A stretch of 64,000 nucleotides of DNA, taken from contig OY848917.1 in assembly GCA_963693285.1 (NCBI GenBank), positions 22,884,245-22,948,244 on the forward strand. The letters are read 5' to 3'. The position numbers were made by a program, and so were the translations under genes. Every line of letters starts with the position of its first letter. Positions within the stretch are counted from its first letter, which is position 1. The notes under the pieces were generated by a model that ran no database searches, was not told the DNA's origin, and saw only the letters and a program-made list of their open reading frames with translations. This DNA is from Xestospongia muta. Its lineage: Eukaryota > Porifera > Demospongiae > Haplosclerida > Petrosiidae. This document shows, piece by piece, positions 10,133-22,677 of this stretch.

Positions 10133-12228
10133 TTAAGTAAGTGTATTACTGCAATATGTCAATAACCAATTGAGTGCAAACCATGAGATTGGTATCACAT
10201 GACCTATCCAATATACTGAGCTCATAAACTAGAATAACAGGATATTAACAGACAAAATATAATTGACAATTTATACATACCTTGCTGCAGTCTTCCATTG
10301 AGAGCAACATAAAGCATACCAATCCATACATTATAATTAAATTATTTAATAAATACAAACATATCCAGACTGGTATAAAAAAAGGCCAAGAGAGGTCTTT
10401 TAATTAACCCACTGTTTAGTAATGGATATGAACTAAATTCAAATGTAAATATTACAGTGCTACAACAAATATTATTACCTGCCTCTCTGCTCCAGAAGCA
10501 AAGAACTGACCTGTAAAATTGATAAAATATCCAGACCAAGTGCCATGCCATAAAGCCAAAAACAACAATGTTATAAAGCGAGATAAGTCTTGATTACCCA
10601 TCCACTTAAGACGTTTATAGGCATAACTGTACAATGACATGAACATTAAATTATAATGACATCACTTACATAGCCACCCATTTATTAGTTTGTATATTCC
10701 AAGTTTGAATGGATCCCTATTAATTTAACAGTTTAAAAAGTAATTAGCAAGGTTTAAAACTGACCTGAAAACTTATATTTTGTTCATACGAACCAAAGGT
10801 TACATTTTGGAGAGCTGTCCAATCAGTGGAACCATCAGATCTAACACCATTATAAGATATCCCTGTTATAATACAGCTTCCTTCCTATAATAGTCCAAAA
10901 ACAATTTAAATACTACACCTGACTGTCCTTACTGCTATTAGCCAAATTACCATGTATCGGCCCCACTGTATTGTTTTTCCTATTACTATCATTATAACAA
11001 TTTTAGTGACAAATGGTTTTCCCTAAAAACACATTCAAATTATAGATGTGTTAATTAAATTCACACTCTTACTCTATAGTCTTCACTTAAAATATACTTC
11101 AATGGATAATATCTATTGAACAAAGAGCTTATTGCAGTTAATGCTAGTGCTTGAGAGAGACATGACATTACTGGCATAATACTAACAGGACAATTTAGTG
11201 TAACACAAAATTTATAAATATTGCTTTACCTACTACCAGCTTTCTTGTCATCATACAAAGACCTTGAAACAAATTGTTGATATCGTTTAAAACTAATCTG
11301 TAGAAAATGAAACTATTGAATATTATTAAATTAATATACCTGTGGTCCAACTAAGACTGACCCAAAGAAAACACAGAAACCTAGTACCTATATAACTAAG
11401 TGTTATAACAATATACAACAAAGATAGTCTTACTTCAATAAATGGAGGAAGTGCAGAGATACAAGTTTCCTTCTCTTCATTACTAAGAGTGGACTAGAGA
11501 GAATGGTTATTAGTTGTGACCTATATCAGTCTTACTTTTCTTTTATTACCATCATATAAATTATATGCCAATCCAAAATGAAAGTTGTCTCAAATTAATT
11601 AAGTTGTATAAAATGACAGAATAACTTACCTATTAATTTTAATACCAAGACACAATGGGGTTGACTCCAATTTATTGAAACCATATCAGAAATATTAATA
11701 AACGAATATCCTATTATCACATGACTCTATTACAGCATATATAATATAACTAGCTCTGAGTATATATAGTTCATACCATTGTCATGATCCATGTTAGAAA
11801 TAGAGACAACTTTGTACCACCCAAAAGAGAGAGAACGCTATAAACAGCGACAATATCTACTACTATATGCCATATAGAGGGTCCTTGATGCATGATTAAC
11901 AATTGATGCACGTATAGATAAATTAAAAGCAATGTATGAACTTACCATAAACAAAATACAGCAATCCAATGCCGCTAACAGAGAAGAAAATGTTCTAAAA
12001 TATAGTATAGTAATTCAAACATTTTATTATATATCTCCCAACACCTGAATCCATGCTGATTGCACAGACACAAATGAACGGTAGATGAGCGCAAGTGGAT
12101 AGGCTACCTTTACGTATAAATTAATATATGACATATCAAATTATTTACCGAGTAACAACCCAACAATAAAGCAAACCTCTTCTTCTGGAATATTTAAGAG
12201 AATGGAGAAACTTACCACCGAGGACATC
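10133..12228 (-). pseudogene. LPCAT3/MBOAT5-like acyltransferase, copy B (frameshifted)
   Basis: Same exon layout as copies D and E, from a 96-nt last exon (10133-10228, stop TAA) to the 13-nt upstream exon 12216-12228. The penultimate exon 10281-10432 is 152 nt, while D, E, G and H have 153. The missing base lies near 10401-10404 (TTTTAATTAA against TTTTAGATTAA) and breaks the frame before the last two membrane segments. The His motif (LWHGTWSGYF) and EGSCIITG are kept. An intron near 11890 carries four extra bases, which is harmless there. It is probably a young pseudogene, or a variant with a different C terminus. Confidence 0.75.
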
Positions 12229-13493
12229 CTAAAGACTACTCATAGACGTGTCTTTCCTTATAAATTATGTTTTAATTTCCTCTAAATAGCAAACTTGGCA
12301 GCTTGTATAATCATATTCATATTTGAGAGGGAATTTTAAAATATGGTAGAGTATACATAGTATATGTATATAATGTAGTCCACAATAGTGGTAAACAAGC
12401 AGTAGATGAATGAATATCAGAATTATATTGTCAAATCTCCACCATGAAAACTGCTCATATATTTGATAATAAACAAAGATGTACACTATCCAGTTCTCTT
12501 TTGCTGCTTTCATTTACAGAGTTATACATACTATAGCAAATGGAGTCTACTCTATGTCCACAGTAACAACTAACTACTATACTACTACGGTAATTGAATT
12601 GAATTGCTAATAAGTGGAAATGACTAAGTACAGGATAATAGAGGACACACATTATCTATTGCTTTGAAGAAACTTGTATATCCTGAAAGGTTCCACTGAC
12701 TAATTTGTATCATCATTTCTATAACTATCATCTCTTCTATCTTAGTATATAATGAGATACTAACAATAAGTAAATGCCACTCTCTTTTAATTACTAATAA
12801 ACTACAGTTGAGAAGACATTAGTGATAGTAATTGTGTGAACATAGACAAAAGACTTCTCTATTAAGAGAAAGCAACATATACCCTACCCTTCCATGTTAC
12901 TACAGTGTAAACATAACAAAGAAATAGACTATATTACATGTGCATATAGATTAAGGTGGTTATTGTCTAATAAGATGTTTACAGAATCTCATAACTGAGA
13001 ATCATTTAATATATAAATAACTGTCATTAATATGTTAGTAGAATATTCATAGTGTTATGTCTCTTAGCATATTATTACTGAATACTAGTAATTGTTATAT
13101 TTGACCTGTATAATCTGTCTTATTATTATATAGAATTGAATTGAACAACAATCAAAATCTAAATCAATATTATGAAAAAAGGTAGAAAACTAAAAGAAAT
13201 GCTTTCAAATATTGTTGATGATACATTTGATCAGAGGAGAAAAGATACCCCTTTGATGCAATCATAGTGACATCAATGAGGTTATGTTTATCAAGAAATT
13301 AAAGGATGCTTATATATGCTAATTATATAGCATTTATTTACAGTGATGTGATGTAATTCAAAGGATTCATGCCACTACTACAATATAGGTGGCATTACAT
13401 CTAACAAGATATTTTTAAAATGTAAACTCTGACCTCGAAACTGATGAATATCAAATATTATTATTAATTTTTAATCACTATTGTTAAGTAAGT
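12229..13493. other. Spacer between copies B and C
   Basis: The first ~400 bp are the 5' flank shared with other copies. From about 12770 the sequence is the 3' spacer repeated before copies B, D, E, G and H. No gene was seen. Confidence 0.6.
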
Positions 13494-15008
13494 GTATTAC
13501 TACAATAAGTCAATAACCAATTGAGTGTAAACCATAACATCAGTATTACATGATCTATCCAATATACTGAGCTCATAAACTAGAATAACAGGATATTAAC
13601 AGACAAAGTATAATTGACAATTTATACATACCTTGCTGCAGTCTTCCATTGAGAGCAACATAAAGCATACCAATCCATACATTATAATTAAATTTTTAAA
13701 TAAATACAAACATGTCCAGACTGGTATATAAGAAGGCCAAGAGAAGTGGCTTATAATAATCCACTGTTTAGCAATTGTTATAAACTAAATCCAAATGTAA
13801 ATATTACAGTACTACAACTAAGCCTATTACCTTCCTCTCTGCTGCAGAAGCAATGAACTGAATTGAAAAATGGATAAAATAACCAGACCAAGTCCCATGC
13901 CATAAAGCCAAAAACAACAATGTTATAAAGCGAGATAAGTCTTGATTACCCATCCACTTAAGACGTTTATAGACATAACTGTACAATAACATGAACATAT
14001 TATTATAATGACATCACTTACATAGCCACCCATTTATTAGTTTGTATATTCCAAGTTTGAATGGCTCCCTATTAATTTAACAGTTTAAAAAATAATTAGC
14101 AAGGTTTAAAACTGACCCGAAAACTTATACTTTGTTCATACGAACCAAAGTTTACATTTTGGAGAGCTGTCCAATTTGTGGAACCATCAGATCTAACACC
14201 ATTATAAGATATCCCTGTTATAATACAACTTCCTTCCTATAAAAGTCTAAGAACAATTTAAGTACTACACCTGACTGTCCTTACTGCTATTAGCCAAATT
14301 ACAATGTATCGGCCCCACTGTATTGTTTTTCCTATTGCTATCATTATAACAAGTTTAGTGACAAATGGTTTTCTCTAAAAACACATTCAAATTATAGATG
14401 TGTTAATTAAATTCACACTCTTACTCTATAGTCTTCACTTAAAATATACTTCAATGGATAATATCTATTGAATAAAGAGCTTATTGCAGTTAATGTTAGT
14501 GCTTGAGAGAGACATGACATTACTGGCATAATACTAACAGGACAATTTAGTGTAACACAAAATTTATAAATATTGCTTTACCTACTACCAGCTTTCTTGT
14601 CATCATACAAAGACCTTGAAACAAATTGTTGATATCGTTTAAAACTAATCTGTAGAAAATGAAACTATTGAATATTATTAAATTAATATACCTGTGGTCC
14701 AACAAGGACTGACCCAAAGAAAACACAGAAACCTAGTACCTATATAACTAAGTGTTATAACAAGATTCAACAAAGATAGTCTTACTTCAATAAATGGAGG
14801 AAGTGCAGAGATACAAGTTTCCTTCTCTTCTTTACTAAGAGTGGACTAGAGAGAATGGTTATTAGTTGTGACCTATATCAGTCTTACTTTTCTTTTATAA
14901 TCATCATATAAATTATATGCCAATCCTAAATGAAAGTTGTCTCAAATTAATTAAGTTGTATAGTATGATAGAATAACTTACCTATTAATTTTAGTACCAA
15001 GACACAAT
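13494..15008 (-). pseudogene. LPCAT3/MBOAT5-like acyltransferase, copy C (N-terminal truncation)
   Basis: The last exon 13494-13589 with stop TAA and the following C-terminal and middle exons match copies D and E, including NIQTNKW and LWHGTWSGYF. The exon starting at 14982 stops at 15008, and the sequence then continues as the 5' flank seen upstream of other copies. All exons for the first four or so membrane segments are therefore deleted. Without them a working enzyme is unlikely. Confidence 0.8.
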
Positions 15009-15620
15009 AGAGTATACATAGTATATGTATATAATGTAGTCTACAATAGTGTTAAACAAACAGTAGATGAATATCAGAATTATATTATCAAATCTCCACC
15101 ATGTAAACTGTTCATATATTTGATAATAAACAAAGATGTACACTATCCAGTTCTCTTTTGCTGCTTTCATTTACAGAGTTATACACACTATAGCAAATGG
15201 AGTCTACTCCATGTCCACAGCAACAACTAACATTAACATAAGTTTATGAACTACTATACTACTATGGTAGGTTCAATATTCTTTAACATTATGATAATGG
15301 ATTATGAATATATGCTTAAAGTACAGACCACTATCATACATGTTTCTTGTCTCTCTTTCACCTATGATTCAAATTCTGTTACCATGGCAACATCTCTTCT
15401 TTCAAGGTCTGTTAATAGTCTTTTATTTTCTGTTAGGATAAGTGTACTAATTCTTGTGTCACATAATATAATAGGGAAGTCTTTGGTCTAGTGTATAACT
15501 GGTCCATTGTAGACTGGATTTACTTAATAGGAAGATCTGTTGGATTTGAATGAAATGGATGTAACTTGGATACATCGGGGGAGAATAGACATGAGGTTCA
15601 GTATATCTTCTATGTTGATA
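15009..15620. other. 5' flank joined to deleted copy C
   Basis: Begins with the AGTATATGTATATAATGTAG flank found upstream of other acyltransferase copies. No gene was recognised; a short open plus frame at 15246-15491 has no recognisable features. Confidence 0.5.
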
Positions 15621-15627
15621 TACTCAG

Positions 15628-15972
15628 ATGTCATCTAAACTAAGAGGGAAGTTTCTGAAGAGGTTGAATAAAGGGCCAGGTGTTTTAAACATCATCCAAG
15701 ATACTCGTACTTTGGCAAAGTCTTTAGTGGACTCATGTTATATTTGCTGGTTTAAGAAATTGATAGCAATCAATGAGTCCATAAACCTACTTAATCCGTT
15801 ATTGACTGCTGGTAATGTAGCTATCAAGGAAGAAAAGGAAAAGATGCAAAAATTCTTTTGGAGTGAGAAAACCATGGAGATGTGTTCTGGAGAAACATCA
15901 TCAACCACGTCCTTTCCTGGTAGAAGATCACCTAGGTCAGAATTGTTCATCACAAGGAGTAAGAAAAGGTGA
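15628..15972 (+). CDS. Hypothetical ORF, 114 residues
   Basis: Open frame beginning MSSKLRGKFLKRLNK and ending FITRSKKR. It is basic at both ends with no clear membrane segment. No family is recognised and the flanks show no conserved start context. The opposite strand is also partly open, so it may be chance or a fragment of an older gene. Confidence 0.25.
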   Translation: MSSKLRGKFLKRLNKGPGVLNIIQDTRTLAKSLVDSCYICWFKKLIAINESINLLNPLLTAGNVAIKEEKEKMQKFFWSEKTMEMCSGETSSTTSFPGRRSPRSELFITRSKKR

Positions 15973-16325
15973 AGAGAGGTAAGCACAGTTAAAATCTGTG
16001 TGAGTCATTGAATGCAGAGATCAACTCCCTGTATCCTGAGATATATAGGGAAGGGATTAGAAACATATAATTTTTTGTAACATCTGTGTTGGACCTCTGC
16101 TCATCCTACACTAACATGTGCCATGTATTTTAATAACATTCAAAGAAAATGAATATGTCTCCATAGTTTGTTTTTAATTCAGTGAAGAACCTGTTATAAC
16201 CTGGTAAGTATATATAATTGAATGTATAATTATATGTAGTAGTTATGTTGCTATACATATCATTACCTAGGAAGATAACAAAGATGACATCAAACAAGTA
16301 TCAGCAGATGTGCATGTAAATATTA

Positions 16326-16432
16326 ACAGCTCTAATAGAAGAGTGTAACTTCAATAGTCATGTCCTAGAAGTTCTAATGGAGGAGTATGATTTCAATAGT
16401 CATGTGCTAGGGGTTCTAATGGAGAAGTGTCA
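16326..16432 (+). repeat. 42-bp satellite remnant (inverted)
   Basis: About two and a half degraded units of the 42-bp satellite in the opposite orientation (GGAGGAGTATGATTTCAATA...GTCATGTGCTAGG). A similar remnant precedes the gypsy element at 42460-42530, and the sequence after both continues in parallel. Confidence 0.7.
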
Positions 16433-16531
16433 ATAATCAAGTAAATTGAACTGATATAGAAGTCAAACAAAATCTTTTAAATGCTAAACAAAATAATTAA
16501 GAAATAATATTAATATATAATATATGTATCA

Positions 16532-16747
16532 CTGTAAAACTTGGTTGGTTGATTTAATTAATATGTGGTTATAGAGGTTGTATGTAAAGTAAACATCATA
16601 ACATTTTCATTCCTAACATAATATGAGATTGACTGTTTAGTCAATATGATAGTATATATTAGGAATGAAAACAGTATCATTTTTACTTTATATATAATCT
16701 CTATAACCATAATTATATTGATTAAATCAACCCATTGGTTTTTACAG
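16532..16747. mobile_element. Palindromic MITE-like element, copy 1
   Basis: 216 bp with long imperfect terminal inverted repeats. It starts CTGTAAAAC and ends GTTTTTACAG, with GGTTATAGAG...CTCTATAACC and TTTCATTCCTAA...TTAGGAATGAAA further inside. It has no coding capacity. A second copy is at 47428-47615 with homologous flanks, so the two arose by segment duplication. Confidence 0.65.
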
Positions 16748-17094
16748 CTATATATAAAGCCAAAAAACCTAAAGTAGGTACCATAGGAGGTGTCTTTAAT
16801 ACAAAGGTTCAATAATAATGTAAAGTATTAGTATTGAATTAGAACGAGTATCTATAATGACATTTTGAATGTTTGACTGTTTATTATTACTTAACACATC
16901 ATACATGTATATACTCTCAGTACAGTAGCAACTAATGACAACACATGTGTTTTTAATCTCACCTGGTGAAGTGATATAATTTCACAAATTGTAGATATGA
17001 ACACCACAAATAAGAATGATTAAGAAACAATAATTGGAATTAAACAACTTGATGACAAGAAAATAGAGAATCAACTATAACTTAAGCTTAAATC

Positions 17095-17470
17095 CAGAGG
17101 TTGCAAATAAAGTTAATTTCTTCTAAGTTATCATTAGATTGCTGTGTTGTACAATTAAGGTAGTAAGTACCATTTGTAACATGACTCACATTCAATCCAT
17201 ATCTCACAACTGTCACATTCATCATTTTATTCCTGACCACATTCAGGCAACTACATACATCAGCTATCTTCTCTTTCTCAACCTTCTTCCACTTTCTTCT
17301 TTTTGCAATTTGTTTTGTCAGAGTTATTCTTGTTGTTGCTGCTTTTCAATTTCATTTTCATGTTAATATTTTCTCTTAGCTTTCTCCTCTTCCTCTATTG
17401 CTTTCTTTAGTTTTTGCTCTTTTAAGAATTGTATGAATTGAAAGATGCTCTGGAAGAAATCCTTCAGTTA
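17095..17470 (-). pseudogene. Repeated fragment with Glu/Lys-rich coil, copy 2
   Basis: Same segment as 2500-2870 and 47988-48480. The minus strand shows the Glu/Lys-rich run and remnants of the Cys-rich tail, with several stops. Confidence 0.4.
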
Positions 17471-17985
17471 AACATAACACTGTACATTAAATAGTATAAG
17501 AATTTATGTTTAGATGTGATTAATAAGGTCAATCAATTATTGTTTAACTTTAAATAATAATTCTCCATTGTACATAGTTCAAATTAATTAAATAAATTCT
17601 TAAACTTTTTTTTCACCAGAACATTTATATCTAACTCTTTAATATATGTAGACTAGAAAAACTAAGAATTAATAAAACTTTTAGATAGTAAACTTGATAA
17701 AGAAGTAAAATGTGACATGTGGTAATGATCAAACTAGAGCTCTGATTTGTTAGCAAATATAAATGGTACAATTGTTCATGATATAAATAGCACATAACCT
17801 GCTAAAGATTGCATAATTTCAAACAGTGTTTATTGGCCTATAAAGCAATTAAAATTCGTAGACATGCAAATGTTTAGCATAGTACCATTTATTGAAAAAG
17901 CATCGCTTAGTTCATGTTAATGGTTTCCAAAACAGTTTGTGAAATTTAAACTAACAAAGGGTTGTCATTTACTAAACATAAGTAT
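17471..17985. other. Intergenic stretch, nothing recognised
   Basis: Very AT-rich sequence without a long open frame or evident repeat. Confidence 0.5.
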
Positions 17986-18612
17986 GAAAATTACTCAACT
18001 ATGCTAGAAAGAACAAATATCCCAGGAATTGTAGTGCTTTGACATATTAGGAGGAGGATTACCCTTCATGACTACACTTAGGTAAGGAAAAATATGGCGG
18101 ACCCTTCTCAGAGGAACAAGTAGAAAATGTGAAGACAGTACTACGATTGATACCTCTCTTTGTTTCAGTGGTAGGACTCATGTGTGCTGAGGAAGTCAGG
18201 CTTTTTAAATTTCACACTTCATATGACAATTCACAATTTCTTTCTTGCTATATATTAAATGCTGCTTTATATATTGGTGTTGTTTTACTATTAAACATTC
18301 TCTACCTTCTGATGTTGAATAGACATCTTGTAAAGTATATTCCAAGTATACTTACGAGAATTGGTCTGGGACTTGTTTTAGCTTTATCAGCTTAACTATA
18401 TTATGTCATCTTGCTTTCTTGCAAACAGTTTCTTCATTTGAATACAACTTCATACAAAACAATCATTGTTCATGAAATATTATATGGAATTTCATTTGCT
18501 TTAATTCTTCCTACATCATTGGAGTTCACAATAGCTCAGTCTCCACATGAAATGAGAGGGTTGATGGTTGGAATGTGGTTTACAGCATTTGCAATTGGAT
18601 TAGTAGTGTATA
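17986..18612 (+). pseudogene. POT/SLC15-like transporter fragment, C-terminal half
   Basis: Matches the intact transporter from about residue 221 (LNYARKNKYPRN) to AFAIGL. A stop replaces Trp in the TYW motif (about 18048) and another interrupts LSAQLYY near 18394. GGPFSEEQVENVKT and AQSPHEMRGLMVG are well kept. Homology ends at the codons after AIGL, where sequence of the 8183/18604 duplication begins. Confidence 0.75.
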
Positions 18613-18685
18613 TCTTAATGGATTTTCAAAGGTTTCATGATATAATCTTCATTACTGAGTGATGATTCCACTTTCTTAATGTCAG

Positions 18686-18795
18686 GATCAATGAAAAACG
18701 AGATAGGTTTTATTCTACACTAGATGAAGATAACAATCTTTTTATAGATGTCTGCACTAGCATAAAAGCTTCACTAATAGATTCTTCCTTTACAG
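18686..18795 (+). other. Duplicated exon-like segment of unknown gene, copy 2
   Basis: 110 bp open segment nearly identical to 8260-8369. It is preceded by a pyrimidine tract and AG and followed by GTATGT, a good donor, so it has the form of an internal exon on the plus strand. Confidence 0.35.
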
Positions 18796-18811
18796 GTATG
18801 TATGTATGATT

Positions 18812-18816
<5 letters not shown>

Positions 18817-18865
<49 letters not shown>
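18817..18865. repeat. (AT)n microsatellite
   Basis: About 24 AT repeats at the position that holds (AC)n in the duplicated copy at 8391. Confidence 0.95.
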
Positions 18866-18869
<4 letters not shown>

Positions 18870-20591
18870 CAGACAGGTCTACTGGACAGTCTCAAGGTAA
18901 CTAGTATGTACATCATGTAGTGGTTGAAGAGAAAGGTCGAAACAAATGACTATTATAATATCTAGTATCTTAACGTCTTGATGCTCTTCTACAGGTACAT
19001 AATTCATATTTATTTTTGATTAATAGTTAAATTGTAGTATATCCATACTTCACCCCAAAATGCTGAGAAATGTCACCTTCTTGTCTTCAAACTTCAATGT
19101 GTATATACTCAATTGTCTTTTGAGGATGAACGTTCTCATCAAGGATGGGTTTTTATCCTCATTTACTTCCAGGTCTAGCACAACCTAATGGTTTGAGAAT
19201 TGTAAATTGTACCTCATTCTAAATAAGTCAAAAGGATTTTGACAACTGTGGAGTTATACTCCACCTTTAGTTTCCTTCTTTGTTAGTGACCACATCTGAT
19301 TCTCCTAATGTCTAATACTTGTGAAGTAGCTTCCTATGATGACCAGTTAGGTGAGGATGAAATGTATACATGTAGATCATGATAGAGAGATGGATGAATT
19401 AAATGATTCATGGATAGATAGGAAAAATTGATGAAAAGATGATTAGCTAAACAGATCTAGATGACAACTATATTTCATGCAAAATATACTCAACTATATT
19501 GTATGTGTACTTTAAGAAATATGTTACACTATTCAATTCATTGTACAGATAGAGTTAGAACATACAGCGATACTGTTTTCTTTTTTTATAGATGTCACTG
19601 ACTTGACAAAAGTATTGACTTACTCGAAAACAATCACTTCAGATGTAATATTCTTAAATACTGCTTCACATACCTCATAGGCAAAGGTTCCAGTGACTAA
19701 TTTGCATCATCAATTCTTTAAGTATCATCTCTTCTAACTTAACTATTGTATCTCTAAGAATTGTTAACTGTTTGGTAAATGCAATGTATGTAGTGAATGC
19801 ATCCATTATAAAATGGATTACATAGTTGATGTAACCAACCCATTATCATTTTTGTTGTAAATAGTATATAATGAGATACTAAAAACTAATAAATATCACT
19901 CTGTTTTAATTCCTAATAAACTACAGTTGAGAAGACATTAGTAATAGTAATAGTGTGAACAGAAATAGACAAAAGACTTCTCTATTAAGAGAAAGCAACA
20001 TATACCCTACCCTTCCATGTTACTACAGTGTAAACATAACAAGGAAATAGACTACATTACATGTCCATATAGATTAAGGTTGTTATTGTCTAATAAGATG
20101 TTATACAGAATCTCATAGCTGAGAATTATCTAATATATAATAACTGTCAATAGTATGTTAGTAGAATATTCATAGTGTTATGTCACTTAGCATATTAGTA
20201 ATAAATGCTAGTAATTGTTATATTTGACCTGTATAATCTGTCTTATTATTGTAAAATTGAATTAAACCACATGCAAAATCTAAATCAATATTATAAAAAA
20301 AGAGGTAGAGAACTAAAGAAATGCTTTTAAATATTGTTAATGATTCATTTGATCAGAGGAGAAAAGATATCCCTTTGATACGATCATAGTGACATCAATG
20401 AGGTTATGTTTGTCAAGAAATTTAAATGATGCTTACATATGCTAATTATATAGCATATATTTATAGTGATGTGATGTAATTCAAAGGATTCATGCCACTA
20501 CTATAATGTAGGTGGTATATTTTTAAAATGTAAACTCTGACCTCTAAAGTAATGCATATCAAATATTATTATCAATTTTTAATCATTATTG

Positions 20592-22677
20592 TTAAGTAGG
20601 TGTATTACTGCAATATGTCAATAACCAGTTGAGTGTAAACGCTAAGATCAGTATCACATGACCTATCCAATATACTGAGCTCATAAACTAGAATAACAGG
20701 ATATTAACAGACAAAGTATAATTGACAATTTATGCATACCATACTGCAATCTTCCCATGATAGTAACATAAAGCATATGAATCCATACGCTATTATTAAA
20801 TGAATTAATAAATACAAACATGTCCAGACTGGTATATAAAAAGGCCAGGAGAGGTTGTTTATATTAACCCACTGTTTAGCAATGGATATGAACTAAATTC
20901 AAATGTAAATATTACAGTACTAAAACTAAGCGTATTACCTTCCTCTCTGCTACAGAAGCAATGAACTGAATTGAAAAATGGATAAAATAACCAGACCAAG
21001 TGCCATGCCATAAAGTCAAAAACAACAGTGTTATAAAGCGAGATAAGTCTTGATTACCCATCCACTTAAGACGTTTATAGACATAACTGTACAATGACAT
21101 GAACATATTATTATAATAACATCACTTACATAGCCACCCATTTATTAGTTTGTATATTCCAGGTTTGCAAGGATCCCTATTAATTTAACAGCTTAATAAG
21201 TAATTAGCAAGGTTTAAAACTGACCCGAATACTTATATTTTGTTCATACGAACCAAAGGTTATATTTTGGAGAGCTGTCCAATCAGTGGAACCATCAGAT
21301 CTAACACCATTATAAGATATCCCTGTTATAATACAGCTTCCTTCCTATAAAAGTCCAAGAAAATTTTAGTACTACACCTGACTGTCCTTACTGCTATTAG
21401 CCAAATTACCATGTATCGGCCCCACTGTATTGTTTTTGCTATTGCTATCATTATAACAAGTTTAGTGACAAATGGTTTTCTCTAAAAACACATTCAAATT
21501 ATAGATGTGTTAATTAAATTCACACTCTTACTCTATAGTCTTCACTTAAAATATACTTCAATGGATAATATCTATTGAATAAAGACCTTATTGCAGTTAA
21601 TGTTAGCGCCTGAGAGAGACATGACATTACTGGCATAATACTAATAGGACAATTTAGTATAACACAAAATTTGTAAATATATCTTTACCTACTACCAGCT
21701 TTCTTGTCATCATACAAAGACCTTGAAACAAATTGTTGATATCGTTTAAAACTAATCTGTAGAAAATAAAACTATTGAATATTGTTAAATTAATATACTT
21801 GTGGTCCAACTAAGACTGACCCAAAGAAAACACAGAAACCTAGTACCTATATAACTAAGTGTTATAACAACATTCAACAAAAATAGTCTTACTTCAAAAA
21901 ATGGAGGAAGTGCAGAGATACAAGTTTCCTTCTCTTCTTTACTAAGAGTGGACTAGAGAGAATGTTTATTAGTTGTGACCTATATCAGTCTTACTTTTGT
22001 TTTATTACCATCATATAAATTATATGCCAATCCTAAATGAAAGTTGTCTTAAATTAATTAAGTTATATAGAATGACAGAATAACTTACCTATTAATTTTA
22101 ATACCAAGACACAATGGGGTAGAGTCCAATTTAGTGTATAGATATTAGAAATGAACGAATATCCTATTATCACATGACTCTATTACAGCATATATAATAT
22201 AACTAGCTCTGTGTATATATAGTTCATACCATTGTCATGATCCATGTTAGAAATAGAGACAACTTTGTACCACCCAAAAGAGAGAGAACGCTATAAACAG
22301 CGACAATATCTACTACTATATGCCATATAGAGGGTCCTTGATGATTAACAATTGATGCACGTATAGATAAATTAAAAGCAATGTATGAACTTACCATAAA
22401 CAAAATACAGCAATCCAATGCCGCTAACAGAAAAGAAAATGTTCTAAAATGTAGTATAGTAATTCAAACATTTTATTATATATCTCCCAACACCTGAATC
22501 CATGCTGATTGCACTGACACAAATGAACGGTAGATGAGCGCAAGTGGATAGGCTACCTTTACGTATAAATTAATATATGACATATCAAATTATTTACCGA
22601 GTAACAACCCAACAATAAAGCGAATCTCTTCTTCTGGAATATTTAAGAGAAGGGAGAAACTTACCTTCGAGGACATC
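20592..22677 (-). CDS. LPCAT3/MBOAT5-like lysophospholipid acyltransferase, copy D (intact)
   Basis: Exons (minus strand): 20592-20687, 20740-20892, 20939-21086, 21130-21176, 21225-21344, 21392-21481, 21532-21640, 21689-21756, 21799-21846, 21893-21952, 21995-22032, 22089-22179, 22230-22336, 22395-22443, 22494-22552, 22598-22633 and a probable 13-nt exon 22665-22677. All junctions are GT..AG and all phases fit, giving about 440 codons plus an unresolved first exon; animal LPCAT3 is about 490. Key blocks: AYPLALIYR near the N terminus, LPHCVLVLKLIG, GSVLVGPQ, WNIQTNKW with the MBOAT Asn, LWHGTWSGYF with the His, and a hydrophobic C terminus. It is predicted to be a multi-pass ER enzyme that re-acylates lysophospholipids from acyl-CoA. 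The exact acceptor is unknown. Confidence 0.85.

Larger units (their letters stand above)
18604..20591. repeat. Segmental duplication, copy 2 (partner 8183-10132)
   Basis: Collinear with 8183-10132, and includes the exon-like segment at 18686-18795, the (AT)n run and the spacer that precedes the acyltransferase stop codon. Confidence 0.75.

Noticed and set aside
18710..18916. Minus-strand open frame with Ile-Tyr repeats
   Set aside because: It is the translation of an (AT)n microsatellite.
22224..22418. Open 64-codon minus-strand stretch as one exon (also in copies A, E and G)
   Set aside because: It reads through a 58-bp intron. The two true exons join in another frame that matches LPCAT3, and copy B has a 4-bp insertion in this intron.
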